Below, in pieces: positions 17,408 through 28,845 of a DNA stretch of 64,000 nucleotides. Within the stretch, counting starts at the first letter, position 1, and every line of letters starts with the position of its first letter. Source of the DNA: Dokdonella_A ginsengisoli (lineage in GTDB: Bacteria; Pseudomonadota; Gammaproteobacteria; Xanthomonadales; Rhodanobacteraceae); NCBI RefSeq assembly GCF_042652785.1, contig NZ_JBHSHD010000007.1, positions 372,001-436,000 of the forward strand, written 5' to 3'. The notes beneath the pieces are model-generated. The model did not search any database and was not told the DNA's origin. It saw only the letters and a program-made list of their open reading frames with translations. Position numbers and translations under genes: made by a program.

Positions 17408-20065
17408 TCACAGCGTCCTTTGCACTTCGATGCGCTCGAAGCACTCGATCTGGTCGCCCGGCTTGACGTCGTTGTACTGCTTGACGCCGATGCCGCACTC
17501 GGTGCCGTTGCGCACCTCGTCGACGTTCTCCTTGAAGCGGCGCAGCGACTCGAGCTCGCCCTGGAAGATCACCGTGTTGTCGCGCAGCACGCGGATCGGC
17601 TTGTGCCGCTTGACCGTACCCTCGATGACCATGCAGCCGGCGATCGCGCCGAACTTCGACGAGCGGAACACGTCGCGCACCTGCGCCACGCCGATGATCT
17701 CCTCGCGCACCTCGGTGCCGAGCAGACCGGTCGCGACCTGCTTCACCTGGTCGATGACGTCGTAGATGATCGAGAAGTAGCGCAGGTCGAGGCCGTTCGC
17801 CTCGATGATGCGCCGCGCGGACGCGTCCGCGCGCACGTTGAAGCCGATGATGACGGCCTTGGACGCCGCCGCCAGCGTGGCGTCGGATTCGGTGATGCCG
17901 CCGACGCCGGAGGCGATCACGTTGACCTTGATCTTCTCGGTCGTGATCGCGCTCAGCGCCTCGCGCAACGCCTCGGCCGAGCCCTGCACGTCGGCCTTGA
18001 CGACGAGGTTCAGGGTCAGCTGGCCGGTGCCCTCGCCCATCTGCGCCATCAGGTCTTCCATGCGGTTGCCGGCCTGCTTGACCAGGCGCGACTCGCGGCG
18101 CTTGTGCTGACGCTGCAGCGCGACTTCCTTGGCCAGGCGCTCGTCGGCGACGACGACGAAGTCGTCGCCGGCCTGCGGTACGCCCGAAAGGCCGAGCATC
18201 TGCACCGGGATCGACGGACCGGCGGATTCGACCTGGCGGCCCGCTTCGTCGAACAGCGCGCGCACGCGGCCGTATTCGATACCGCAGACGACGAAGTCGC
18301 CCTTCTTGAGGAGGCCCTGCTGCACGAGCACCGTGGTGACCGGACCGCGGCCCTTGTCGAGGCTGGATTCGATCACCGCGCCGCTGGCGCGGCCGTCCGG
18401 CACGGCCGTGAGGTCCATCACCTCGGCCTGCACCGAGATCGCGTCGAGCAGGTTGTCGACGCCGTCGCCGGTCTTCGCCGACACCGGCACGAACTGCACG
18501 TCGCCGCCCCATTCCTCAGGGACGACTTCGTACTGCACCAGGCCCTGCTTGACGCTGTCGGGGTTGGCTTCGGGCTTGTCCATCTTGTTCATCGCGACGA
18601 TCAGCGGCACCTTCGCCGCGCGCGCGTGCTGGATCGCCTCGATCGTCTGCGGCATCACGCCGTCGTCGGCGGCCACCACCAGCACGACGATGTCGGTCGA
18701 CTGCGCGCCGCGGGCGCGCATCGACGAGAACGCCGCGTGACCGGGCGTGTCGAGGAAGGTGATGACGCCCTTGGGCGTTTCCACGTGGTAGGCGCCGATG
18801 TGCTGGGTGATGCCTCCGGCCTCGCCGGAGGCGACCTTGGTGCGACGGATGTAGTCGAGCAGCGAAGTCTTGCCGTGATCGACGTGGCCCATGATGGTGA
18901 CCACCGGCGGACGCGTGCTCTTGTGGCCCTCGTCGCCGGCCTGCTGCGCGAGCAGGGTCGTTTCGGCGCTGGTGTCCTCGGCCGCGGTGACCTTGTGGCC
19001 GAGTTCCTCGGCCACCAGCACGGCGGTGTCGTGGTCGATCGATTGGTTGATGGTCACCATCACGCCCATTTTGAAAAGTGCCTTGACCACGTCGGCGCCC
19101 TTGACCGCGAGCTTGGACGCGAGATCGGCGACAGTGATCGATTCGCCGACCGCGATTTCGCGTACCACCGGTGCGGTCGGCCTGGAGAACGCGTGCGAAC
19201 CGCCCGAGCGCGCCTGCTCGGCGACGCGCAGCTTCGGCCGCTTGCGGCCGCCGCGACGCGCGGCGCCCTCCTGCGACAGGTGCAGCTCGTTGCCGAAGTA
19301 GCGATTGCCGCCGGCGGCTTCCTCGCCGTCGTCGCGCATGCGATGCGAGCCGTGCTTGGGCTTGTGCCGATGACCGGCGCCGTCCTGCGGCGGCGGCGGC
19401 GCGGCGACGGCTTCGCGCGGCTCGCGGGCGCGGTCCGGACGCGGCGCGGCGGTCGCCGGGCGCTCGGCCGGCGCGGGCGCTGCGGCAACGGCAGCCTTGT
19501 CTTCGGCCGGCGCGGCAGCCTGCTTGGTTTCGTCCTCGACGCGGCGCTTCTCCTGCTCGGCCGCGGTGCGGCGTGCCTCCTCGGCGGCACGCTGCTTGGC
19601 GTCCTCCTCCTGGCGGCGGCGATCGGCTTCGGCGCGCTGCTGTTCTTCCGCCTCGCGCTTCTGCTGCGATTCGCCGAGCTTGCGGATCGCGTCCTCGCGC
19701 TCCGGATCGATCTGCGCCTGCGTCTCTTCCTCGACCACGCTGCGCTTGACGTAGGTGCGCTTCTGGCGCACCTCGACGTTGACCGTCTTGGCACTCGCGC
19801 CGCGCTGGCCCGGCACCACGGTGATCTCGCTGACCGTACGCCGCTTGAGGGTGATCTGGCGCGGCGAGGAGCTCGCCTCGACCGGCGTTTCCTCCTTCTT
19901 GCCGTGCGTGCGGCGCAGGAAGCCGAGCAGCTTCACCTTCTCGGTGCTGCTGATGACCTGATCCGGGTCGGAAAACTTCATGCCCGCCTCGCCGAGCTGC
20001 GTCAGCAGCTTGTCGACAGGCGTGCCGAGAACCTTGGCCAGTTGCTTGATCGTGACGTCCGACAT
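17408..20065 (-). CDS. infB: Translation initiation factor IF-2
   Basis: 885 residues. The N-terminal IF2 domain (VTIKQLAKVLGTPVDKLLTQ, 4-23) precedes a long charged Ala/Glu/Arg coiled region (about 90-300). The GTPase domain has G1 GHVDHGKT near 390, switch I GGITQHIGAY, G3 DTPGH near 437 and G4 NKMD near 491, followed by the C-terminal domains that bind fMet-tRNA. IF-2 delivers initiator tRNA to the 30S subunit and drives subunit joining. The ATG at 20065 has CGGAG nine bases upstream. It follows nusA, as in nearly all proteobacteria. Confidence 0.97.
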   Translation of the reverse strand: MSDVTIKQLAKVLGTPVDKLLTQLGEAGMKFSDPDQVISSTEKVKLLGFLRRTHGKKEETPVEASSSPRQITLKRRTVSEITVVPGQRGASAKTVNVEVRQKRTYVKRSVVEEETQAQIDPEREDAIRKLGESQQKREAEEQQRAEADRRRQEEDAKQRAAEEARRTAAEQEKRRVEDETKQAAAPAEDKAAVAAAPAPAERPATAAPRPDRAREPREAVAAPPPPQDGAGHRHKPKHGSHRMRDDGEEAAGGNRYFGNELHLSQEGAARRGGRKRPKLRVAEQARSGGSHAFSRPTAPVVREIAVGESITVADLASKLAVKGADVVKALFKMGVMVTINQSIDHDTAVLVAEELGHKVTAAEDTSAETTLLAQQAGDEGHKSTRPPVVTIMGHVDHGKTSLLDYIRRTKVASGEAGGITQHIGAYHVETPKGVITFLDTPGHAAFSSMRARGAQSTDIVVLVVAADDGVMPQTIEAIQHARAAKVPLIVAMNKMDKPEANPDSVKQGLVQYEVVPEEWGGDVQFVPVSAKTGDGVDNLLDAISVQAEVMDLTAVPDGRASGAVIESSLDKGRGPVTTVLVQQGLLKKGDFVVCGIEYGRVRALFDEAGRQVESAGPSIPVQMLGLSGVPQAGDDFVVVADERLAKEVALQRQHKRRESRLVKQAGNRMEDLMAQMGEGTGQLTLNLVVKADVQGSAEALREALSAITTEKIKVNVIASGVGGITESDATLAAASKAVIIGFNVRADASARRIIEANGLDLRYFSIIYDVIDQVKQVATGLLGTEVREEIIGVAQVRDVFRSSKFGAIAGCMVIEGTVKRHKPIRVLRDNTVIFQGELESLRRFKENVDEVRNGTECGIGVKQYNDVKPGDQIECFERIEVQRTL

Positions 20066-20206
20066 CGATTGGTTACTCCGTGGCCCGTGCGATTTGCTGC
20101 AACCACCAACGACGCTTCGCACAAGCGGCCGTTCCTGCTCCGACTACCGGCGGCGCCGCACCTGCGACGTCGCGCACCTGCGCCTGGCGAAGGCGAAATA
20201 CCGTGT

Positions 20207-21697
20207 TTATGAAACCGTCTCGCGTGCGGCCATAATCAGCGCCGCCGCCTGTTCCTCGTCGATGCCGTCCAGACCGAGCTCCATGAACTCGTCGGTGGCG
20301 AGGTCGGCGAGGTTCTCGCGCGTGACGACGCCGTGCGAGGCGAGTTCGAAGGCGAGGCTCTCCTGCATGCCCTCGACCGAGAGCAGATCGTCCGCCGGCT
20401 TGTGTTCCTCGATGCCCTCCTCGACCGCGAGCGCATCCGTCAGCAGGGCGTCGCGCGCACGCGCGCGCAGTTCCTCGACGATGTCCTCGTCGAAACCCTC
20501 GATGCCGAGCAGTTCCGCGGTGGGCACGTAGGCGATTTCCTCGACCGTCGAGAAGCCTTCCTGCACCAGGATCTGCGCGATCTCCTCGTCGACCTCGAGC
20601 TTGTCGATGAACAGCTGGCGCGCGGCCTCCTGCTCGGCCTCGCTCTTCTGGCGAACCTGGTCGGCGGTCATCACGTTGAGCTGCCAGCCGCTGAGCTTGC
20701 TCGCCAGGCGCACGTTCTGGCCGCCGCGGCCGATCGCCTGGGACAGCTTGTCCTCGGCGACCGCGATGTCCATCGAGTGCTTTTCCTCGTCGACGATGAT
20801 CGACTGCACCTCGGCCGGAGCCATCGCGTTGATCACGAACTGCGCCGGCGCCTCGTTCCACAGCACGATGTCGATGCGCTCGCCGTTGAGCTCGTTCGAC
20901 ACCGCCTGCACGCGCGAACCGCGCATGCCGATGCAGGCGCCGATCGGATCGGTACGGTGGTCGTGGGCGATCACCGCGATCTTGGCGCGGTCGCCCGGAT
21001 CGCGTGCGCAGGCCTTGATCTCGACCAGACCCTGGCCGACTTCGGGCACTTCGAGCTTGAACAGCTCCATCATCAGCTCGGGGGCCGTGCGCGAAACGAA
21101 CAGCTGCGGGCCGCGCGGCTCGGACTTCACCTCGTACAGGTATCCGCGCAGGCGGTCGCCGGCGCGCACGGCCTCGCGCGGAATCGCGCGGTCGCGCGGC
21201 ACGTAGGCTTCGGCGTTGCCGCCGAGGTCGAGGAACACCGCGCCGCGCTCGACGCGCTTGACGATGCCGGTGATCAGCTCGCCGACGCGGTCCTTGTAGG
21301 CGTCCACGACCTGCGCACGCTCTGCCTCGCGCACGCGCTGCACGATGACCTGCTTGGCGGCCTGCGCCGAAATGCGGCCGAAGTCCGGGTTCTCGATCTG
21401 CTGCTCGACGAAGCCGCCGACGTCGACGCCGGGCGCCTCATCGGCCGCGTCCATCAGGCGGATCATGCGGTCCGGCGACTCCATCACGATGTCGTCGGGC
21501 ACCACTTCCCAGCGCCGGAACGTCTCGTACTCGCCGCTGTCGCGGTCGATCGTGACGCGCACGGAAACATCTTCCTCCGCGTAGCGCTTCTTCGCAGCGG
21601 ACGCGAGCGCGGCCTCCATTGCCTCGAAGATCACGCCTTTCGGCACGCCCTTCTCGTTGGCGACGGCATCCACGACCAGCAACAGTTCTTTGCTCAT
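20207..21697 (-). CDS. nusA: Transcription termination/antitermination factor NusA
   Basis: 496 residues, the full gammaproteobacterial form. It has the N-terminal RNA polymerase-binding domain (KELLLVVDAVANEKGV), an S1 domain, two KH domains (GACIGMRGSRVQAVSNEL), and two C-terminal helix-hairpin-helix repeats (LLGIEGFDEDIVEEL and LLSVEGMQESLAFEL, ending IDEEQAAALIMAARE). NusA binds the RNA exit channel and modulates pausing, termination and rRNA antitermination. The ATG at 21697 with GGGAG seven bases upstream was chosen over the TTG at 21712. Confidence 0.97.
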   Translation of the reverse strand: MSKELLLVVDAVANEKGVPKGVIFEAMEAALASAAKKRYAEEDVSVRVTIDRDSGEYETFRRWEVVPDDIVMESPDRMIRLMDAADEAPGVDVGGFVEQQIENPDFGRISAQAAKQVIVQRVREAERAQVVDAYKDRVGELITGIVKRVERGAVFLDLGGNAEAYVPRDRAIPREAVRAGDRLRGYLYEVKSEPRGPQLFVSRTAPELMMELFKLEVPEVGQGLVEIKACARDPGDRAKIAVIAHDHRTDPIGACIGMRGSRVQAVSNELNGERIDIVLWNEAPAQFVINAMAPAEVQSIIVDEEKHSMDIAVAEDKLSQAIGRGGQNVRLASKLSGWQLNVMTADQVRQKSEAEQEAARQLFIDKLEVDEEIAQILVQEGFSTVEEIAYVPTAELLGIEGFDEDIVEELRARARDALLTDALAVEEGIEEHKPADDLLSVEGMQESLAFELASHGVVTRENLADLATDEFMELGLDGIDEEQAAALIMAARETVS

Positions 21698-21797
21698 ACC
21701 CGACTCCCTCACGTCCGCACCCGGCGGACGGAATGGTTCTGAACTTTTACCCGCTCGCCGCGCCGACTGCGCGAGATGCGGGAATCACCGATGGCTT

Positions 21798-22325
21798 TCA
21801 ACTCTTCTTCTTGCCCGCAGCCGGCTTGCCGGCCTTCTTGCCCGCTTCACGCCGCGGCGGCGCGAGGCCGAGCGCGACGTAATCCGGTACCAGCTGCGCC
21901 TTGGCGACGTTCGCATGCGCGATCGCAACCGGCTTGCCGTCCTGTTCGATGACGATGCGGTCACCCTCGACCGCGAGAATCCGGCCCTGGAAGCGGCGCC
22001 GGCCGTCCAGCGGCAGGTTCACGCTGACCTTCGCCGGCTCGCCGACGAAGCGCGCGAAATGCTCGAGCGTGAACAGCGGCCGCTCCAGTCCCGGCGAGGA
22101 CACTTCCAGCGTGTAGCGCCCGGAGACGGGATCGTTGACGTCGAGCAGCGCGGAAATCTCGCGACTGACGCGCTCGCAATCCTCGATCGTGACGCCGCGC
22201 TCGGGCTCGTCGATGTAGACGCGCAGCAGGCTGCTTCCCGAGTTCGGGCTGAACTCGATGCCGACCAGTTCGAGGCCGAGATCGGCGATCGTCGGGGCCA
22301 GCAGTTCGTTGAGCTCTGTATTCAA
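21798..22325 (-). CDS. rimP: Ribosome maturation factor RimP
   Basis: About 175 residues. The conserved RimP segments are LAPTIADLGLELVGIEF at the start, a DCERVSREISALLDVNDP block, and YTLEVSSPGLERPLFTLEHF. RimP helps 30S assembly. The frame is open far upstream, so the start had to be judged. A TTG at 22325 gives an N-terminus matching other RimP proteins, with CAGG about nine bases before it. A GTG at 22373 is the main alternative. Longer starts would run into the leader hairpin at 22411-22436. The Lys-rich C-terminal tail (GKKAGKPAAGKKKS) is typical of this order. Confidence 0.88.
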   Translation of the reverse strand: MNTELNELLAPTIADLGLELVGIEFSPNSGSSLLRVYIDEPERGVTIEDCERVSREISALLDVNDPVSGRYTLEVSSPGLERPLFTLEHFARFVGEPAKVSVNLPLDGRRRFQGRILAVEGDRIVIEQDGKPVAIAHANVAKAQLVPDYVALGLAPPRREAGKKAGKPAAGKKKS

Positions 22326-22410
22326 GAAGTTCGCCTGCGCGACCGTTCCGGCCGTGGAAATCTGAGGGAGCACCCGTCCGTGGCCGCATGTCCCGGAAAG
22401 CAAGAAACAC

Positions 22411-22436
22411 AAACAAAAAATGGGCACGAGGCCCAT
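22411..22436 (-). promoter_or_regulatory. rimP leader hairpin (attenuator-like)
   Basis: On the minus strand, TGGGC-CTCGT-GCCCA (22421-22435) is followed at once by TTTTTTG. It lies about 85 bases before the rimP start and downstream of the tRNA-fMet terminator. This matches the known rimP-leader element, a short GGGC stem with a U-run ahead of rimP in many gammaproteobacteria. It probably attenuates the operon; the mechanism is not established here. Confidence 0.65.
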
Positions 22437-22513
22437 TCCGTAGTTCGCCGTTGTGTCGCATCCAACATCGGCGACCTGCCCGAAGGCAGTCGGCGCGTCC
22501 TGCGCCTGGTCAG

Positions 22514-22539
22514 AAAAAAAGCCGCTCAAGGCGGCCTTT
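22514..22539 (-). terminator. Terminator after tRNA-fMet
   Basis: GCCGC-CTTGA-GCGGC followed by seven T on the minus strand (22520 down to 22514). An A-run on the other side makes it nearly symmetrical. Confidence 0.85.
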
Positions 22540-22554
22540 TCCCTTAGACCTCGG

Positions 22555-22631
<77 letters not shown>

Positions 22632-22642
22632 CCGAGCCGTGA

Positions 22643-22671
22643 AGTATAGCGATGGCTTTGGCAGATGTCAC
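22643..22671 (-). promoter_or_regulatory. Sigma-70 promoter for tRNA-fMet
   Basis: On the minus strand GTGACA (22671-22666), a 17-base spacer, then TATACT (22648-22643), placed about 11 bases before the tRNA 5' end. The -35 box overlaps a 12-bp palindrome, GTCACTAGTGAC (22667-22678). Confidence 0.7.
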
Positions 22672-22774
22672 TAGTGACCTGCATCTTCGACAAAGGCCAT
22701 CTTCGACACCGGCGTGGCGAGCCCGGCGCGTGACGTCAGATGGGGACGCCGGCGGCGGATTTCCAGCCCGCCTC

Positions 22775-22798
22775 GGGGCGCGTCCGCCGGCGCGCCCC
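22775..22798 (-). terminator. GC-rich hairpin after nuoN
   Basis: GGGGCGCG pairs perfectly with CGCGCCCC across an eight-base loop, 15 bases after the nuoN stop. No T-run follows, so it may only stabilise the 3' end or act with Rho. Confidence 0.45.
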
Positions 22799-22813
22799 GC
22801 TCCGCCCGTGGGA

Positions 22814-24286
22814 CTAGCGTGCGGCGACCGTGGCGAACGCGCCGCTGCACCATTCCAGCAGCGGGCTCCAGGCGATACCGAGCGCGATCAGGGCCAGGCC
22901 GTTCAGCGACAGGCTCCAGCGGAACGTGCGGTCCGCCGGCAGCGTCAGCGCGGCGTCGTCGGCCGGCTCGTCGAAATACATGACCTTGACCACGCGCAGG
23001 TAGTAGTAGAGGCCGATGATGGCGAACACGATCGCGACGATCGCCAGCCACAGGTGGCCCGCGTCGATCGCCGCCTTGAGCACCATCAGCTTGGGGTAGA
23101 AACCGAACAGCGGCGGCACGCCGGCGAGCGAGAACATCGTGATCGCCATGATGCCGGCGTACCACGGGTTGCGCTGGTTCAGACCCTTGAAGTCGTCGAT
23201 CTCCTCGGCCTCGAAGCCGGCACGCGCGAGCAGCAGGATCATGCCGAAGGCGACGGTGGCCATCAGCGCGTAGCCGATCGCGTAGAACATCGCCGCGGCG
23301 TAGCCGCTGGCGGTGCCGTTGACGAAGCCGAGCAGCAGGAAGCCGATGTGCGACACCGTCGAGTAGGCGAGCATGCGCTTGAGGTTGCTCTGCGCGATCG
23401 CGAACAGGTTGCCGACCGCCAGCGACAGCACCGCCAGCACCGCCAGCATCAGGGTCCACTGCCCCTGCAGGCCGCCCATGGCGCCCTCGAGCAGCCGATA
23501 CGCCATGCCGAACGCGGCCAGCTTCGAGCCCGAACCGATGAAGGCGGTGACCGCGGTCGGCGCGCCCTGGTAGACGTCCGGCAGCCACATGTGGAACGGC
23601 GCCGCGCTGAGCTTGAACGCGATGCCGACGACGAGGAAGACCAGGCCGAACGCGAGCAGCGTGCGGTGCGGGCTGTTGGCGGAGAAGTCGGCGACGGCGT
23701 GGATCTTGGCCAGGTCCAGCGTGCCGGTCGCGCCGTAGATCATCGACATGCCGTACAGCAGCAGGCCCGAGGCCAGCGCGCCGAGCACGAAGTACTTGAT
23801 CGCCGCCTCCGAGGACGCCGACGAATCGCGGTTGAGCGCGACCAGCGCGTAGGAGCTCAGCGTGAGCAGTTCGAGGCCGAGGTAGACCGTGACCAGGCTG
23901 CCGGCCGAGACCAGCAGCATCATGCCGAGCGTGGCGAACAGCAGCAGCAGGTAGAACTCGCCGACGAACAGCTTGCGGTCGCGCAGGTAGCTGCGGCCGT
24001 AGAGGAAGACCAGGCCCGTCATCAGCAGGATGAACACCTTGAGGACGGAGGCGACGCCGTCGCCGACGAACATGCCGTTGAACGCGTACACGCTCTGCCC
24101 CGGCGCAGGCGCGCCGCAGCAGACCAGCGCGCCGGTCGCCGCCAGGGCGAGCAGCGACAGCCAGTGCGTGACGTCGCGCTGTGCGGGCTTCAGGAACAGG
24201 TCGATGAGCAGGATCGCGCAGGTCGCGCCGAGCAGGAACAGCTCCGGCCGCAGCGTCACAAGATCGGCGGGGTTGAATTGGATCAT
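22814..24286 (-). CDS. nuoN: NADH-quinone oxidoreductase subunit N
   Basis: 490 residues with about 14 predicted membrane helices. It is an antiporter-like proton-pumping subunit of complex I (Mrp family), with the conserved segment GELLTLSSYALVAL-like (LGLELLTLSSYALV), a lysine-containing helix 7 and the motif KAAIDAGHLWLA near the end. It sits in the membrane arm and translocates protons coupled to quinone reduction. It is the last gene of the nuo operon, beginning ten bases after nuoM ends. Confidence 0.96.
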   Translation of the reverse strand: MIQFNPADLVTLRPELFLLGATCAILLIDLFLKPAQRDVTHWLSLLALAATGALVCCGAPAPGQSVYAFNGMFVGDGVASVLKVFILLMTGLVFLYGRSYLRDRKLFVGEFYLLLLFATLGMMLLVSAGSLVTVYLGLELLTLSSYALVALNRDSSASSEAAIKYFVLGALASGLLLYGMSMIYGATGTLDLAKIHAVADFSANSPHRTLLAFGLVFLVVGIAFKLSAAPFHMWLPDVYQGAPTAVTAFIGSGSKLAAFGMAYRLLEGAMGGLQGQWTLMLAVLAVLSLAVGNLFAIAQSNLKRMLAYSTVSHIGFLLLGFVNGTASGYAAAMFYAIGYALMATVAFGMILLLARAGFEAEEIDDFKGLNQRNPWYAGIMAITMFSLAGVPPLFGFYPKLMVLKAAIDAGHLWLAIVAIVFAIIGLYYYLRVVKVMYFDEPADDAALTLPADRTFRWSLSLNGLALIALGIAWSPLLEWCSGAFATVAAR

Positions 24287-24296
24287 CTCGGACGAC

Positions 24297-25802
24297 CTAT
24301 GCCTTGGCCATGGTGAGTGCCTTCACGATCTCGAGCACGGCCGGCTCCATCAGATCGGTCAGCGGTTTCGGGTACACGCCGAGCGCGAGCACGGCGACCG
24401 CGAACGCGCCGAGCACGATCCACTCGCGTGCGTCGAGATCCTTCATCTTGGCGACCTTGTCGTTGCCGACCTCGCCGAAGACCACGCGCTTGACCAGCCA
24501 CAGCGTGTAGGCGGCGCCGATGATCAGGGTGAATGCGGCCAGCAGCGCGATCAGCGGGCTGTCCTGGAACGCCGCCAGGATCACCATGAACTCGCCGACG
24601 AAGCCGCTGGTGCCCGGCAGGCCGCAGTTGGCCATGGCGAACAGCACCATGAACGCGGCGAACCACGGCATCACGTTGGCGACGCCGCCGTAGTCCTTGA
24701 TCATTCGGGTATGCAGGCGGTCGTACAACACGCCGATGCACGAGAACATCGCGCCGGACACGAAGCCGTGCGAGATCATCTGCACCATCGCGCCCTGGAT
24801 CGCCAGGCGCGCGCCGGCCGGGTTGTGATGCTCGCGCACCAGCGCCAGCGCGATGAACAGGCCGAGCGTGACGAAGCCCATGTGCGCGATCGACGAGTAC
24901 GCGATCAGCTTCTTCATGTCCTCCTGCACCAGCGCGACGTAGCCGATGTAGAGGATCGCGATCAGCGACATCGCGATGACCACCCAGGCGTATTCCTGCG
25001 AGGCGTCGGGCGTGATCGGCAGCGAGAAGCGCAGGAAGCCGTAGCCACCGACCTTCAGCATGATCGCGGCCAGGATGACCGAGCCGCCGGTCGGCGCCTC
25101 GACGTGCGCGTCGGGCAGCCAGGTGTGCACCGGCCACATCGGCACCTTGATCGCGAACGCGATCAGGAAGGCGAAGAACAGCCAGGCCTGCTCCTTCGTG
25201 CCGAGCCCGGCGTTGGCGAACGCCTCGAGCGAGAACTGGCCGGTCTTCATATGCAGGTAGACCAGGCCGACCAGCATGAAGATCGAGCCGAGGAAGGTGT
25301 AGATGAAGAACTTCAGCGTGGCGTAGACGCGTCGCGGGCCGCCCCAGATGCCGATGATGATGAACATCGGGATCAGCATGCCCTCGAAGAACACGTAGAA
25401 CAGCAGCGCGTCGGTCGCCGCGAACACGCCGATCAGCAGGCCTTCCAGCGCCAGCATCGCCGCCATGTACTGCGACACGCGCTTGTCGATCGGCCCCCAC
25501 GAGCCGAGGATCACCAGCACGCTGGTGAACGTGGTCAGCACGATCAGCGCGACCGAGATGCCGTCGACGCCGAGCGCGTAGTTGACCTTCAGCGCCGGGA
25601 TCCACGGCAACAGCTCGACGAACTGCATGCCCGGCAGCGACGGCTGGTAGCCGGTCCACAGCGGGATCGACAGCACGAAGGTCGCCAGCGCGACCAGCAG
25701 CGAGAGCCAGCGCGCGACGCGCGCCTCGCGACCGAACGCGAGCACGGCGACCGCGCCGAGGATCGGCAGCCAGATCAGGAGACTCAACAGATGCGAAGAC
25801 AT
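24297..25802 (-). CDS. nuoM: NADH-quinone oxidoreductase subunit M
   Basis: 501 residues, about 14 membrane helices, antiporter-like. The conserved region around the essential Glu and Lys is visible: FVFFEGMLIPMFIIIGIWGG-type (YVFFEGMLIPMFI), KVPMWPVHTWLPDAHVEAPTGGSVILA and the helix with KLIAYSSIAHMGFV. It forms the central proton-pumping module of the complex I membrane arm. It lies 20 bases after nuoL and 10 before nuoN. Confidence 0.97.
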   Translation of the reverse strand: MSSHLLSLLIWLPILGAVAVLAFGREARVARWLSLLVALATFVLSIPLWTGYQPSLPGMQFVELLPWIPALKVNYALGVDGISVALIVLTTFTSVLVILGSWGPIDKRVSQYMAAMLALEGLLIGVFAATDALLFYVFFEGMLIPMFIIIGIWGGPRRVYATLKFFIYTFLGSIFMLVGLVYLHMKTGQFSLEAFANAGLGTKEQAWLFFAFLIAFAIKVPMWPVHTWLPDAHVEAPTGGSVILAAIMLKVGGYGFLRFSLPITPDASQEYAWVVIAMSLIAILYIGYVALVQEDMKKLIAYSSIAHMGFVTLGLFIALALVREHHNPAGARLAIQGAMVQMISHGFVSGAMFSCIGVLYDRLHTRMIKDYGGVANVMPWFAAFMVLFAMANCGLPGTSGFVGEFMVILAAFQDSPLIALLAAFTLIIGAAYTLWLVKRVVFGEVGNDKVAKMKDLDAREWIVLGAFAVAVLALGVYPKPLTDLMEPAVLEIVKALTMAKA

Positions 25803-25822
25803 GTCCTATGCAATCCCCTGGA

Positions 25823-27865
<2,043 letters not shown>

Positions 27866-27869
27866 CGGT

Positions 27870-28175
27870 TCAACCCTTCAGCGAATCGATTTCGGTGACG
27901 TTGATCGTCGCGCGGTTGCGGAACAGCACGACCAGGATCGCGAGCCCGATCGCGGCCTCGGCCGCGGCGACGGTCAGGATGAAGAACACGAACACCTGCC
28001 CGGACGGGTCGCCGAGGTAGCGCGAGAACGCGACGAAGTTCGTGTTCACCGCGAGCAGCATCAGCTCGATCGCCATCAGCAGCACGATCACGTTCTTGCG
28101 ATTGATGAAGATGCCGGCCACGGCGATGCAGAACAGGATCGCCCCGAGCGTGAGGTAGTGCGACAGCGGAATCAT
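27870..28175 (-). CDS. nuoK: NADH-quinone oxidoreductase subunit K
   Basis: 101 residues, three membrane helices, the usual NuoK length. The conserved buried glutamates lie in NVIVLLMAIELMLLAVN (Glu37) and VAAAEAAIGLAI (Glu73), both part of the proton pathway linking the quinone site to the antiporter subunits. Its ATG overlaps the nuoJ stop by four bases. Confidence 0.97.
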   Translation of the reverse strand: MIPLSHYLTLGAILFCIAVAGIFINRKNVIVLLMAIELMLLAVNTNFVAFSRYLGDPSGQVFVFFILTVAAAEAAIGLAILVVLFRNRATINVTEIDSLKG

Positions 28176-28801
28176 GGCGCGGGAGTCTCCTGGTTCGCGG
28201 CGGCCGGCTTCTCGGCCTGCATCTTGACGATGCGGATGCGCTCGCGGGCCTCGACGCGCACCTGGCGCGAGGGGTTCTGCGCCTTGATGCCGGTGCGGTG
28301 GCGCAGGGTCAGCGGGATGGCGGCGATGATGCCGACGGTCAGGATCAGCGCGGCGACCTCGAACGGCAGCAGGAACTCGCTGAACAGCGCCGTCGCCAGC
28401 CACACCGTGTTCGACATGCCGGCGGCCGCGGCCGGATCGGCCGGCGCCTGGATGTCCATCGCGCGCACGCCGATCAGGGCGAGCATCTCGGCCAGCATGA
28501 CCACCGCGACCAGCAGGCCGAACGGCAGCGCCCGCACGAAGCCCTCGCGCAGCGGATCCAGGTCGAGGTCGAGCATCATCACGACGAACAGGAACAGCAC
28601 CATGACCGCGCCGACGTAGACCAGCACCAGCACGATGGCGAGGAACTCGGCATCGGCCAGCAGCCACAGGCAGGCGGTCGAGAAGAACGTCAGCACCAGA
28701 CTGAGCGCGGCGTGCACCGGGCTCTTCAGCGTGACCACGGCCAGTGCGGCGCCGACGGCGACCGCGGCGAAGGCGTAGAAGCAGATCAGTTGGAAGCTCA
28801 T
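28172..28801 (-). CDS. nuoJ: NADH-quinone oxidoreductase subunit J
   Basis: 209 residues with five predicted membrane helices and a longer, charged C-terminal tail (QVRVEARERIRIVKMQAEK). The conserved helix 3 LVYVGAVMVLFLFVVMML, with its pi-bulge that moves during turnover, is present. It starts at 28801 after a 187-base gap from nuoI that carries a dispersed palindromic repeat; the Shine-Dalgarno is weak (AGAGG very close to the ATG). The frame continues upstream through the repeat, but that part is not NuoJ. Confidence 0.95.
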   Translation of the reverse strand: MSFQLICFYAFAAVAVGAALAVVTLKSPVHAALSLVLTFFSTACLWLLADAEFLAIVLVLVYVGAVMVLFLFVVMMLDLDLDPLREGFVRALPFGLLVAVVMLAEMLALIGVRAMDIQAPADPAAAAGMSNTVWLATALFSEFLLPFEVAALILTVGIIAAIPLTLRHRTGIKAQNPSRQVRVEARERIRIVKMQAEKPAAANQETPAP

Positions 28802-28845
28802 GCCTCTGTTCCCGTTGCGAGAAAAGCCCGACGCATCGCGTCGTT

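Noticed and set aside
22652..24316. Long plus-strand frames over the nuo operon (22652-24316, 24030-25898, 26213-27898 and others)
   Set aside because: They are antisense to clear nuo genes and have the His/Arg/Asp/Gln-rich make-up of reverse frames of membrane proteins.
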